Shown: piece by piece, positions 53,784 through 63,600 of the stretch | Layout: every line of letters starts with the position of its first letter | Position numbering within the stretch: the stretch's first letter is position 1 | Source: Rhipicephalus microplus | Lineage: Eukaryota > Arthropoda > Arachnida > Ixodida > Ixodidae | Length of the DNA: 64,000 nt | NCBI RefSeq assembly: GCF_043290135.1 | Contig: NW_027464603.1 | Location: 1,736,001-1,800,000, forward strand | Reading direction: 5' to 3' | Notes under the pieces: model-generated | Database searches by the model: none | The model's input: only the letters and a program-made list of their open reading frames with translations | What the model was told of the DNA's origin: nothing | Position numbers and translations under genes: made by a program

Positions 53784-54759
53784 ATTTTTTTAGGAGATCC
53801 ATGAGGGGCCTAACAATATCCGCGAAGTTTAAGACAAAGCGGCGGAAGTATGAGCAGAGCCCAATAAAACTGCGAACTTCTTGTGTGGAACGCGGAACCG
53901 GGAATTCTCGGACTGCACGGACTTTGTCAGGATCGGGTTGAACACCAGTGGCGTCAACAAGGTGCCCGAGTAGTTTAATCTGCCGGCGTTCAAATGAGCA
54001 TTTCGACGAATTCAGTTGGAGACCAGCGCAACGAAAAACGTCAAAAATTGCTGAGAGACGAGACAGGTGGCTTTCGAAGGAGGGCGTGAAAACGATTACA
54101 TCGTCCAGATAGCACAGGCAGGTCGATCATTTGAAACCGCGAAGAAGAGAGTCCATCATACGCTCAAAAGTAGCCGGGGCATCGCACAACCCAAAAGGCA
54201 TCACCTTGAATTGGTAAAGGCCATCGGGTGTGATGAATGCTGTCTTCTCGCGGTCGCGGTCGTCGACCGAAGTTTGCCAGTATCCGCATCGCAGGTCGAG
54301 GGACGAGAAATAGTTGGCGCCATGGAGGCAGTCGAGCGCATCATCGATTCGGGGTAAAGGATGAACGTACTTCTTGGTGATCCAATTCAGGTGGTGATAG
54401 TCGACGCAAAAGCGCCAGGTGTTGTCCTTCTTTTTAATTAAGACCACAGGGGATGCCCAAGGACTCGATGAAGGCTCAATGATGTCTTTACTCTGCATTT
54501 TATCGACCTCCGTCTGTATAACTTGGCGCTCAGCATGTGACACGCGATAAGGGCGTTTGTGGAGTGGATTTTTGTTGCCGGTGTCGATGCGGTGGGTTAC
54601 GGCGCTTGTGCGGCCCAGGCGACAGTCGTCGACGTCAAAGATATTTAGGTAAGAAAATAGAATACCCCGGAGAGCTGCAACTTGGGAAGGTGAGAGGTCG
54701 CTGGATAGTATTTTGTCGAGGAACGCCTTGTATTGCGACGTGATGACAGGTTTCGCCAT
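53784..54759 (-). pseudogene. Reverse transcriptase of element I, one stop before the catalytic motif
   Basis: 210 codons are open from 54759: HRIDTGNKNPLHKRPYRVSH, SSPWASPVVLIKKKDNTWRF, FSSLDLRCGYWQTSVDDRDR, MPFGLCDAPATFERMMDSLL, then TGA at 54127-54129 where relatives have Trp. Reading on in the same frame gives [11 protein letters not shown] with YLDD at 54100-54111, and further RT to about 53810. A single TGG-to-TGA change is the visible lesion in the palm. Confidence 0.82.
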
Positions 54760-54973
54760 GGTCTAAGTGTAAGGGGTAAAAGAACAAATCGAACATTCAT
54801 CACGGGTGGAAAGATCGGCTAAAGTGATGCCTTGGGAAAGAACTTGGGTCGACGTAGAGAAGTTCAGAACTGGAAGTAGCACCGTGTTGTTAGTAACAAC
54901 CACTATAGTATGTGGTAGTGCGATGTGGTGCGTAAGGGTCAAATCAATGAGGGAAGCCACCAGATATTCTCCA

Positions 54974-55465
54974 TCAGGAACAGACGGGAAGGGCGACAGA
55001 GGAATGTGCACAGCAGCCTGGGGGGTAGCCGTAGAGACTCCACAAATCGTAGCGAGTGCGACTTGGAGGAGTGAAATCGTTGCACAAAGGCAATTCAAGC
55101 CGTAAGATACCGGTATAACAATCGATGCGGGCGGAGTGAGCTGTTAAGAAGTCTATTCCAAGGACGACGTCATGTAGGCAAGCATCGAGGACTGTGAAGA
55201 GAACGTAAGTGTGGTGGCCAGCAACAGTAACGCAGGCAGTGCACATACCAAGCACCGATGTTCGACTTCCGTTGGCAACTCGAACAGTAGAGAACATAGC
55301 CGGTGGGAGAACCTTTTTCAGGGGAGATCGAAGTGTAGAACTCATAACAGATACTTGGGCACCAGTGTCAATTAGAGCAGTAACGGCGTGACCATCAACG
55401 AATACCCGAAGTAAATTGCTTCTTGAGTTTGTAGCCGGTTGAGGGTTTTCGTTCCAAGTCGTCAA
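54974..55465 (-). CDS. Aspartic protease of element I
   Basis: LLRVFVDGHAVTALIDTGAQ contains the catalytic DTGA. HDVVLGIDFLTAHSARID is the flap/terminal ILG motif of Ty3/gypsy proteases. The domain looks whole (about residues 18-125 of the open frame). It would cut the Gag-Pol polyprotein. It is part of the pol frame; no separate start codon is needed. Confidence 0.8.
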   Translation of the reverse strand: MTTWNENPQPATNSRSNLLRVFVDGHAVTALIDTGAQVSVMSSTLRSPLKKVLPPAMFSTVRVANGSRTSVLGMCTACVTVAGHHTYVLFTVLDACLHDVVLGIDFLTAHSARIDCYTGILRLELPLCNDFTPPSRTRYDLWSLYGYPPGCCAHSSVALPVCS

Positions 55466-55960
55466 CGCAGCGCCACCTCCAGGAGCTGCACTCGTCAGTT
55501 TCCCAGGGAATGGCCAGAATAAGCCGGTGACGGAGAGCGGTGGCGTTGAGGCGAGCGTGAAGGCCGACCCTGAGGTGACGGCGAGCGACTAGACCAGTTT
55601 CTTTGGGCGACGACGTCAGCGTAGGACGGTTCGGAGCGTGGAGATTAACGGTGAGCTGAAGGGTCCCGAATATGGTCATCCGGAAAACCGGGTTGCGAAT
55701 AGTGTCCATGGTCATGACTGCAGTCGACATTAGGAAAGCTTGGCCGGAAATACCACCTGTTGCGGCAATACTGAGAGATGTCCCCAACTCGAGAGCAAGA
55801 AAAGCAGATGGGTCGATCATCGCGCGTGCGCCACTCAGATGGATTTCGGTAGCGTGGTGGAAACCGAGGAGTCGCAGCTGCCGCAGCGACAAGTGGAGCA
55901 GAGTGGTGGTCAGAGATTGTGGACGGGAGTGCTCATGGGCTGCGGCATACGTCTGGCAGG
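55466..55960 (-). pseudogene. Nucleocapsid linker of element I
   Basis: In one frame RPICFSCSRVG then D-ISQYC-RNRW (about 55800-55750) is a CCHC knuckle with Asp in place of His. An overlapping open frame (55892-55395) is out of register. Zinc binding is probably impaired. Confidence 0.6.
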
Positions 55961-56749
55961 CTAGGGAACCTGGACGCCCAGGTTAGCAAACTCCTGACGT
56001 ACGATGGCTTGAATAAGCGAGAATGTTGCCCAGTTGTCTTGTGCAGGGGGCTGATAGGAAGAGGGTGCCATGGCTTCCAGCTCCTGGCGAACAATCCTTG
56101 CGATATTGGCTGGAGGCGCAAATGAACGGGGCGCTGCAGAATTCTCGCAAGACGAAGTCGCAGGAGTGTTTGGTAGTCTCGTGATGTGGTGGGTTATTCG
56201 CCTGCTTTTAGCTGGTTCATATCGTCGGCATTCAGATATGATGGAGTCGAACGTGGTGCAGTTCTTGCACATTAGTATGTTGAAAGCATCATCAGTAATG
56301 CCTTTCAACACGTTGCTGATCTTGTCCGCCTCGGACATGTTTTTGTCAGTCTTCCGACACAGTGCCGGTACGTCTTGAATGTACGTGACGTACGACTCTG
56401 TCGACAATTGAACACGTGACGCGAGTTCCTGCCTGGCAGCCATCTGACGAGCAACTGACCGACCGAACAAATCTCGAAGCTTTTGCTTGCATGTGTCCCA
56501 GCTGGTTAGTTCTTCTTCATGCGTCTCATACCAGGCGCGTGCCGTACCCCGTAGGTAGAATAGAATAATTGCCAGCATAAGCGTTTCGTCCCACCTGTAG
56601 TACTTGCTGAAGCGCTCGAATAATGCGAGCCATTCTTCGACGTCCGTGCTGTCCGTCCCGGGAAACGTGCCAGGGTCGAGAAGATGGGGGGGAATCACAG
56701 GTGATGGAGCCGGCGCGGATGGCGAGGCCTGAGTTCCGGTTTCGGGCAT
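55961..56749 (-). CDS. gag (capsid) of element I
   Basis: ATG at 56749 (MPETGTQASPS) gives 262 codons to TAG at 55961-55963. It contains PGTDSTDVEEWLALFERFSK and YYRWDETLMLAIILFYLRG, then ARAWYETHEEELTSWDTCKQ and KLRDLF, the retrotransposon gag domain (residues about 45-150). After it comes ADKISNVLKGITDDAFNIL. It builds the virus-like particle. The open frame extends upstream of this ATG without another ATG, so I take the ATG at 56749. The frame does not run into the zinc knuckle, so a stop or frameshift truncates the normal Gag. Confidence 0.82.
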   Translation of the reverse strand: MPETGTQASPSAPAPSPVIPPHLLDPGTFPGTDSTDVEEWLALFERFSKYYRWDETLMLAIILFYLRGTARAWYETHEEELTSWDTCKQKLRDLFGRSVARQMAARQELASRVQLSTESYVTYIQDVPALCRKTDKNMSEADKISNVLKGITDDAFNILMCKNCTTFDSIISECRRYEPAKSRRITHHITRLPNTPATSSCENSAAPRSFAPPANIARIVRQELEAMAPSSYQPPAQDNWATFSLIQAIVRQEFANLGVQVP

Positions 56750-56828
56750 CGTGACTGGACAAAGCTGGCGTCCTCTGCGGAGTTCTAAAGCCGGGTTGTG
56801 TGAAGACCCCGCACCTTCCACCAAAAGA

Positions 56829-57004
56829 TGTTACAGGGAAGATTTATTCACCGAGAGCTGGTCTTGCTAACGGCTTAAAGAGCGCACAGTCAGGCAGGCC
56901 AACGGGAGAAGCTTGAGAGTCCAACCCTAAGCAACAACGTTGTCGTCTTCTTCATTCAGGTGCCAATTCAGCTGTGTTGGGGCGACAGTTTCATACACGT
57001 ATCA
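56829..57004 (-). repeat. 5' LTR of element I
   Basis: 176 bp; TSD ATAT follows at 57005-57008. Confidence 0.92.
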
Positions 57005-57008
57005 ATAT

Positions 57009-57180
57009 TTTATCATTCTTATTCCTGTTAGGACTTGTATAATAATTGACATTTAGTTCATGTTATTGTTTGTATAGAAAGTGTACCAATTCATGCATGT
57101 ATTCCTTTTATGCTCCCCTTACACAATGCCTTGAAGGGTCTGTAAGGTACTTTGAATAAATAAATTAATTAATAAATGCT
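57009..57180 (+). mobile_element. LINE 3' tail (TAAA-rich), target of element I
   Basis: ATGCTCCCCTTACACAATGC, GGGTCTGTAAGGTACTTTGA and ATAAATAAATTAATTAAT is the kind of 3' UTR and short-repeat tail seen on arthropod CR1/L2-like LINEs. Element I appears to have inserted in it. No coding part is visible. Confidence 0.5.
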
Positions 57181-57199
57181 GCTTTGAAAACTTTCCGTA

Positions 57200-57343
57200 T
57201 GTGAAGAGATTTATTAGCCGTTAAAGACAATGACGAGAAAGCGTGAAGAACCGTCCAGCGATCGGCACAGCAACGAACTGAAGCACGAGCTGAGAGAGCC
57301 CAGCGTTGGCGATGCTGCTTGCTGCAGGCACACCTTCTTCACA
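57200..57343 (-). repeat. 3' LTR of element J
   Basis: 144 bp, TG...CA on the minus strand, with AATAAA ten bases before its end (AATAAATCTCTTCACA). Confidence 0.72.
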
Positions 57344-57379
57344 ATAATACCCGCTGAAAAAGGAGCCATCCCGGCGACC

Positions 57380-57902
57380 TAAGAAGTTTCAGGGGGGGGC
57401 TCAAGATACGGTTTCAGGCGGGAAATATTTACGATGTCACGTGCACGCCGGCGCGTGTTATCCGATTGAGAAACTGGATCAATTAGGTAATGAAACGGAG
57501 AGGTTTTCTCTAAAACGTTGTAAGGCCCCTCGCACCGGGGGACCAAATTCGATGAGAGTCCCAGAGTTTGGTAAAGGACGGCAAGCTACACAAGAGACCC
57601 TAGACCCTAGGTTCAGGAAGAGAGGTGGTACGGTTTTCTTTCTGGCGTTGCTGCTTTTCCGAGGTGAACGCACGGGCAAGCTGGCGGCACTCTTCGGCTT
57701 GTTGAGCAGCATCGCAAATTGGTGGACACTCGGAATCATCAGGATGTTGGAGAAGTAGAGTATCGATTGTATGGGAAGGGTCACCTCCGTAAAGAAGAAA
57801 GAAAGTTGAAAATCTTGTGGTTGTTTGTATTGCAGTATTATATGTGAATATGACGTATGAGAGAGCACGGTCCTAGTTGCTATGATAAAATGCCAGTTAC
57901 AT
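57380..57902 (-). pseudogene. Integrase C-terminus of element J
   Basis: Shifted frames read ECPPICDAAQQ-like and RARDIVNISRLKPYLEPPPE. The latter is the usual terminal motif of these integrases, ending about 40 bp before the LTR. Confidence 0.6.
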
Positions 57903-58406
57903 TTAGAGCATATCACCCAGCGTGCAGTTAAACCCTTCCGTTAGCCCGTTAGTCTGCAGATGGTATGCTGTCGTTTTCCGATGAATGACATTGCATTCCG
58001 AAAACAGAGCTTCAACGACCTCGGAGAGGAAAGCGCGGCCTCTGTCACTAAGGAGCTCTCGAGGAGCGCCATGTCGAAGGATAAAGCGACGTAAAATGAA
58101 AGAGGTGACAACTTTAGCGGTAGCGCTCGGCAAAGCAGCTGTTTCGGCGAAGCGTGATAGATGGTCGACCACCACTATAATCCACCAATTGTCATCTGGT
58201 GTCAATGAAAGGGGACCGTAGAGGTCAACGCCAACGCGATCAAATGGCTTGGAAGGGCATGGAAGTAGTTGCGATTCTCCAGTCGCACGTAACGGTGTTG
58301 ATATGCGTCGCTTGCAGTCAGGACAGCACTGCACGAATTTGCTTACAAAATTGTACATGCCGCGCCAGTAATAGCGATGGCGAAGGCGTTCATATGTTTT
58401 CAACAC
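57903..58406 (-). pseudogene. Integrase of element J, truncated by a stop
   Basis: [20 protein letters not shown] and KRR (C-x2-C of the finger), then [10 protein letters not shown] (first Asp), [14 protein letters not shown] (second Asp) and [19 protein letters not shown]. The usual Glu is present (LTEG). A stop follows at 57903-57905. Confidence 0.8.
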
Positions 58407-59796
58407 CCCGGCGTGGCCACATTTTGAGTCGTTGTGAAGAGAGGCGCATACTTGCGATTTTAAAGTGCGTGGAATGACTAGTAGCCACCGGTGGCCATCG
58501 GCAGCGTAGTTGCGTCGATGAAGTTGATCGCGGATGGCAAAATGAAATATTGACGCCGGAGATATCGAGATATCGGAAGGTTGGGCGTGCCGGATAGATA
58601 TTTAGAAGAGATGTGATGCACGCGTCACGGCGTTGTTCGGTGGCGATCGAGTCAAGATTTAGTGATGACAAGATCTGGAGGCAAGTTTTTCCGCACGTAG
58701 GATCTGGTGGCAAAGGTGAGCGGAACAAGGCGTCAGCGTCAGAGTATTTGCGTCCGCAGCAGTATACGATGCGGTTGTCGTACTTTTGGAAGCGAAGTGC
58801 CCATCGCATAAGGTGGCCAGAATGGTCTTTCAGTGTGGAGAGCCAGCAAAGTGCGTGATGATCACTTACTAGATCGAACGGGCGGCCGTAAAAGTATGGC
58901 TGGAACATTCCAAGCGCCCACACCAGAGCCAAACACTCTTTTTCTGCCACGCTGTGATTAGTTTCGGCTTTCGTCAGAGTGCGGCTAGCGCAGGCTACAA
59001 CGTATTCTGGATAGCCGGGCTTTCGTTGAGCGAGGACAGCGCCTAGCCCGAAGCCGCTGGCGTCGGTGTGCACTTTGGTATGAGCCGTCGGGTCGAAGTG
59101 GCGAAGAATAGGTTGGGAGGTGAGCAGACGGCGCCAAGTAGTGAAGGCAACGTCACATGCAGGGGACCAGGAGGAGAGGTTCATGTCACCGCGAAGCTGG
59201 GTTAATGGTGACATGATGGATGCAAAATTGCGGACAAAGCACTGGAAATAAGAGCATAGGTGTATAAAAATGCGAAGTTCTTTCATGGTCATCGTTTTGG
59301 GAAATTCTGCGACTGCTCGAAGTCTTGCTGGGTCAGCTAATACGCTGTGCTTGGGCACGATGTGGCCTAGGATGACGAGCTCGCGTGCAGTGAAGCGGCA
59401 TTTTTTCAGGTTAAGCTGCAGGCCAGCGTTGGTCAGACAAGTCAAAACGTGCCTGAAGCCAAGGCGGTAAGTTGGAAAGTCGTGCGAGAAAACCACGACA
59501 TCGTCGAGGTAACAGAGGCACTTGGGGTCACGTATCGTACTATCCATAAATCGTTGAAGCGTGGCAGCCACGTTTGTAAGCCTAAAGGGCACGACGTTAA
59601 ACTCGTATAGTCCGTGAGGTGTAATAAATGCTGTTTTTTGGCGATCGGCGTCAGCTATTGGAACTTGCCAGATGTCAGACCGCAAATCTGGTGACGAGAA
59701 GTAGTCCGCTCCTTGAAGGCTGTCAATGGCGTCATAAACGCGCGGCAAAGGATATACGTCCTTGCGGTGTATCTTATTCAAACGACAATAGTTCAC
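58390..59796 (-). pseudogene. Reverse transcriptase and RNase H of element J (468 open codons)
   Basis: [55 protein letters not shown], catalytic YLDD at 59500-59511, then ILGHIV, RNase [20 protein letters not shown] (Asp), [12 protein letters not shown] (Glu), [16 protein letters not shown] (Asp). Substitutions at conserved sites (SSPDL for SSLDL, RLTN for GLCN) suggest decay. The N-terminal RT part is in another frame (59793-60437): a 4-base loss near 59805 splits them. Confidence 0.82.
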
Positions 59797-60437
59797 GCAA
59801 AATCGAATAGATCCATCTTACGCACCAGGACGACAGGAGACGCCCAGGGACTGTGAGATGGTCGAATGACGTCTCTATGGAGCATATCTTCGACATTATC
59901 GTTGATGACGCGGCGTTCTTCAGCGATGACACGGTATGGTCTTTGATGCAGTGGCTGGTGTAGGCCGGTGTCAACATGATGTTTGACTTGCGACCTGCGG
60001 CCTAGTTGAGATTGCGACACATCGAAAGAATTCCGGAACTCATTCAGAAGATCAAGCAGGTCGGAATGTTCGATGGGAGTTAGGGTGTCAGGGCTGGCAC
60101 TGGAAAACATATTCTTGGATGGCTTCTCGAGTGCCAAGAGTGATTTTGGGTGGTCACAGCAGTCATCTGGGACATCAACCAAAGACGAAGAGTCGAGATC
60201 CTGCACGCGGGCGAGACATTCCCCCGCAAGCAAAGTGGCGGGTGTGGAAAGCGAACTGAGTATGAACATGATGCTTCTTCCGGTGGCAAGGTCAATCGTT
60301 GCGAAAAGCAGCGGCAGAGCTCGACGACTCGTGAAGGTAACGGAAGGCATGAAAAAGACTGTAGCGCCAGTGTAGGCGTTGCATGAAATGGGAACAAGTG
60401 TGACATTTTCACGTGGAATTTCGGTAACATGATGCAC
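59793..60437 (-). pseudogene. Protease-RT linker and RT N-terminus of element J
   Basis: About 214 open codons. It ends VDTGLHQPLHQRPYRVIAEE, RRVINDNVEDML and [12 protein letters not shown], i.e. the first RT motifs. After RK the frame is lost; the expected KDG...F.V.NYR continues in the next frame, which is the 468-codon segment. Confidence 0.78.
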
Positions 60438-60491
60438 GAAGAACTTCGGCGGTTAGAGAAGAGCGTCAAGTCATTGGACATCACAAAAGGG

Positions 60492-60800
60492 TTAAAGCTC
60501 AACTTGAGCGCGTGCGCTGTCGATGACGGCATTATGCCGGGATAGGAAGTGCCACCCGAGGATGACGTCATGTGAACAGACAGCGAGGACAATAAACTCC
60601 ACGATATAAAGAATGCCTTCGATAGACACTCTTGCAGTGCAGGCTGCCAGAGGCGTAACTTGCTGTGTGATTGCGGTGTGGAGCGACAGTCCTAAAAGTG
60701 GTGTCGTGACTATACGTAATAAACGACAGACATCAGCAGCAATAACGGAAACAGTGGCGCCCTGTCCCCAAGGGCGAAAGTACAATAACCTTCAACAGTT
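60492..60800 (-). pseudogene. Aspartic protease of element J, catalytic Asp lost
   Basis: Reads GYCTFA, then PWGQGATVSVIAADVCRLL where relatives have (V)DTGATVSV. HDVILGWHFLSRHNAVID is the terminal motif. The active-site D-T is replaced by G-Q, so the protease cannot work. Confidence 0.68.
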
Positions 60801-61029
60801 ACTGCGACCACGTTAGCAGGAGAGGGACGAGGGCTTAGACAGTTCTCTCCTCTTGAACTGTAGTGCTTAGTTTTCCTGGTCAGAGGATCCGGGCCGGCGA
60901 CGCATGGGAGATAGCGATCGCGGACGAGGAGAGGATGCGCGCGGCGTCGCGAAGCCGGGGTCGTTAGGAGGCGCATGGCGAAGTGACAAGACCGGCCCGT
61001 ATTGGGTGAAGGGTTGGCTGCCAGGTTGC

Positions 61030-61115
61030 GACAATCAGGCTTAGTCGCCGAACGTCTGAGGTCGACGGTGGCAGTAGCGGGCAACATGTCCGGGAGTGAA
61101 GCAGGAGTAGCATAT
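61030..61115 (-). pseudogene. Zinc knuckle of element J Gag
   Basis: ICYSCFTPGHVARYCHRR on minus is an intact CCHC finger, ending in a TAA soon after (FGD*). A Pro/Ala-rich linker with tandem LTYA-type repeats (61320-61360: CGCATACGTTAGGGG twice) precedes it. No capsid domain lies between it and the LTR. Confidence 0.68.
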
Positions 61116-61572
61116 CGATTGGTTATCGGGCGTCTTCCAAGGATTGCAACTGGTGGTGCCACCCAAGGTGCAGTATAGGCAGCCGGGTGTGCGGGCTTTG
61201 AGCGCATGGTGTAGGGCAGTTTCGGAAGCCTACGCACAGCGTCTGCATATGTTAGCGGCGCTGCTACAGGCTGCATCTCTTGTGAGCAGGAGACGGGAGG
61301 AGCCACAGGCTGCGCCGCATACGTTAGGGGTGCGGCCGCATACGTTAGGGGCGCGGGTACGGCTGGCGGATAGGCGACAGGAGCGCCTACCGGCTGCGCG
61401 ACACGCTGGCAGTGAACACGGCTAGATAGACACGGCTCGTGGTGCGCAAAGGCAACAGCTTGGGCAACCTATTCCGAAATAGCAGTGCGAAGCGGGGCAG
61501 GTAGAAGAATGGTGACGTGCGGCTTCGCAGCTCCAGAGTGTAGCAACGGGGATAACAGTATTCTCCACCAAA

Positions 61573-61592
61573 TGTGAAGAGATTAATTAGCC
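61573..61592 (-). repeat. Start of the 5' LTR of element J
   Basis: 20 bp identical, but for one or two bases, to 57200-57219. Bounded on the left by a PBS-like TTTGGTGGAG (minus) and on the right by element K. Confidence 0.68.
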
Positions 61593-61729
61593 TGTCGGGG
61601 CTTACTCGGGGAAGATCCAGCCCTGGCAGCGTTCAGTTTTCGAACTGAATTTTTTATTATCGCGTTGCACCCGCCGCGAGGACCAAATGCCAACTTCTTC
61701 CTTGACGAGCGGCGCATTGAGACGCTACA
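61593..61729 (-). repeat. 3' LTR of element K
   Basis: 137 bp; minus strand starts TGTAGCGTC and ends CCCCGACA, with AATAAA inside (GATAATAAAAAATTC). The minus-strand polypurine tract GGGGGGGAG lies just before it. Confidence 0.75.
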
Positions 61730-63600
61730 GGGCTCCCCCCCGTAGAGCGAGAGCCGTAGGAATCACCAGAGGATTCGCCCAGTGGACATGCTTTGATGTT
61801 GGCATCCAGACTTTAGATTGAAACCCCGCGGCCGCGAGAGCGGCGATATACGCAGGTTTCAGTCGATCAGCAGCCACGACGTCTTCACGGCCATTGATGT
61901 CCAGCGTGAACGTCTTAGGTGTACGATGGAGTACGCGGAAGGGGCCATCATAGGCTGGTGTTAGTGGTGGCCGTATTTGGTCAGGCCGAACGAAGACGTG
62001 ACCGCAGTAATGCAGATCCTGACTGACGAAGACAGACTGGGGGTGTCGGTCGGCAGGAATCACAGGAGCAAGGTCCCGAAACGTGGTGCGCAGCTCTCGA
62101 ATGTACGTGGAGGCATCGTGAGTGGAAGGTGGCGATGATGGCTCGAAGAATTCTCCTGGAAGACGCAGGGAAACACCATAGACTAGTTCTGCTGATGAGC
62201 AGCCGAGATCCACTTTCAATGCTGATCGGATGCCCAGAAGTATGAAGGGGAGGTGGTCGAGCAAACGTTCCCTTGGCTCGCGAGCATTGAGGGCAGCTTT
62301 CAGTTGTCGATGAAGCCGTTCGACCATGCCATTGGCGGAAGGATGGTAGGCAGTTGTGGGGATGTGTCGAATGCCCAGGATATTTGCAAGTGCGGTGAAA
62401 AGGTCCGATTGAAACTGACAACCGCGATCAATGGTGATGACAGAAGGGCATCCAAAGCGCGACACCCAGCCGTTTGTAAAAGCCTTGGCAACTGCTGGTG
62501 CTGTAATGTCGGAAAAGAAAAACTCTTCCGGCCATCGGGTGAAGCGATCCACACATGTCAGGAGGTAAGAGGCTCCTTGCGATGCCGAAAGAGGACCGAC
62601 GATGTCGAGATGGACGTCAGAAAACCTTGCGTCTGGAGGCCGAAACGGGGATGTTGCCGTGACAGTGTGACGGTGAACTTTAGCGCGCTGGCACTTAAGG
62701 CAGGTTCGCGCCCAGCGTCGGATATCAGCATTGATGCCTGGCCAAAGGAAACGAGATGTGACTAGCTTCTGGGTCGCACGAATACCAGGATGGCTCATGT
62801 TGCGCAATTGATCAAAAATTGCACGACGAAAAGCTGAAGGCACGAAGGGCCGAGGGATACCAGTAGACGTTTCGCACGTTAATAATGAGGTAGAAAATTG
62901 AAGCGGGCACTCCGTGAACGATAGAGACGTGGATGAAGAGCGAAGACGATGCAGCTCAGGATCGTTGCTTTGGGCAGCTGCTAGCTCTTCTATGTCTAGT
63001 GGTGGCTGGGTCGACAAGGCATCGATGCGGGATAGTGCATCAGCAGCAGCATTTTCCGGCCCGTGTACGTGTCTGAGATCTACAGTGAACTCGGAAATAA
63101 AGCATAGTTGACGGATCTCCCGTGCAGTATAATTTCTGTGATTGCGATGGAAGGCAAACGTCAGGGGCTTGAGGTCTGTAACGATGTAAAAGTCCCGGCC
63201 CTCCAATAAATTACAAAAATGTTTGATTTCGAGGTATACCACGAGGAGTTCTCGTGCAAATTTACTGTATTTTGTCTCTGGTGGCTTCAGTTTTTGCGAG
63301 AAAAACCCAAGGGGCTGCCAACCGGATACGTGCTGCTCGAGAACAGTGCCAAGTGCCACGCTTGATGCATCGGTGATGAGACGAAATGGGGCATCAGGGA
63401 CGGCATGTATGAGCATAGTAGCGTCTGCCAGAGCCTTCTCGGCAGTGTAGAAGGCAGAGGCAGCGTCCTTGGGCCACTCCAGTGGCGCAGCCGGGTCTTT
63501 CTTTGTAGCCAATAGGTCGGTCAAGGGCTTCAGGAATGTGGCGCACTTTGGAAGAAAGCGGCGATGGAAGTTTAGTAGGCCCAAAATTCTCGGAGTCTCT
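61725..63600 (-). CDS. pol of element K: RT end, RNase H, integrase
   Basis: An open frame of more than 600 codons. RT thumb (LGLLNFHRRFLPKCA), RNase H with LITDASSVALGTVLEQHV (Asp), SKFARELLVVYLEIKHF (Glu), FYIVTDLKPLTF (Asp; Leu for the usual His), ENAAADALSRID (last Asp). Zinc finger MSHPG...CLKCQRAK: the first His position reads R (LRNMSH for LHN.SH). Integrase core SDVHLDIVGPL, VITIDRGCQF and SANGMVERLHRQL gives the D-D-E triad. The C-terminus reaches the polypurine tract. Open frame continues about 40 codons upstream of 63600 but out of register with RT. Start codon not applicable. Confidence 0.88.

Larger units (their letters stand above)
51794..57004 (-). mobile_element. Ty3/gypsy retrotransposon I, structurally complete
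   Basis: Two 176-bp LTRs (51794-51969; 56829-57004) differ at only about a dozen sites. Both start TGTTAC and end TATCA, and the element is flanked by ATAT on both sides (51790-51793, 57005-57008). On minus: PBS-like TGGTGGAAGGTGCGGGG next to the right LTR, then gag, protease, RT, RNase H and integrase. Total 5.21 kb, normal size. It is younger than elements A-C by LTR similarity, but pol carries stops. Confidence 0.9.
57200..61592 (-). mobile_element. Ty3/gypsy retrotransposon J, its 5' LTR split by element K
   Basis: The 3' LTR at 57200-57343 begins (minus) TGTGAAGAAGG and ends TCTCTTCACA. At the right, 61573-61592 repeats the first 20 bp of the plus-strand LTR sequence (TGTGAAGAGATTAATTAGCC) and is then cut by element K. 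Between them on minus: a short gag remnant with an intact zinc knuckle, protease, RT, RNase H and integrase. The capsid domain is missing. Confidence 0.82.

Noticed and set aside
53784..54129. Programmed readthrough at the TGA before YLDD in element I
   Set aside because: The stop lies inside the RT palm rather than at a gag-pol border, and other Trp-to-TGA changes occur in the same copy, so decay is simpler.
60080..60592. Extra 170-codon minus-strand frame in element J
   Set aside because: Out of register with protease and RT readings; a shadow frame.
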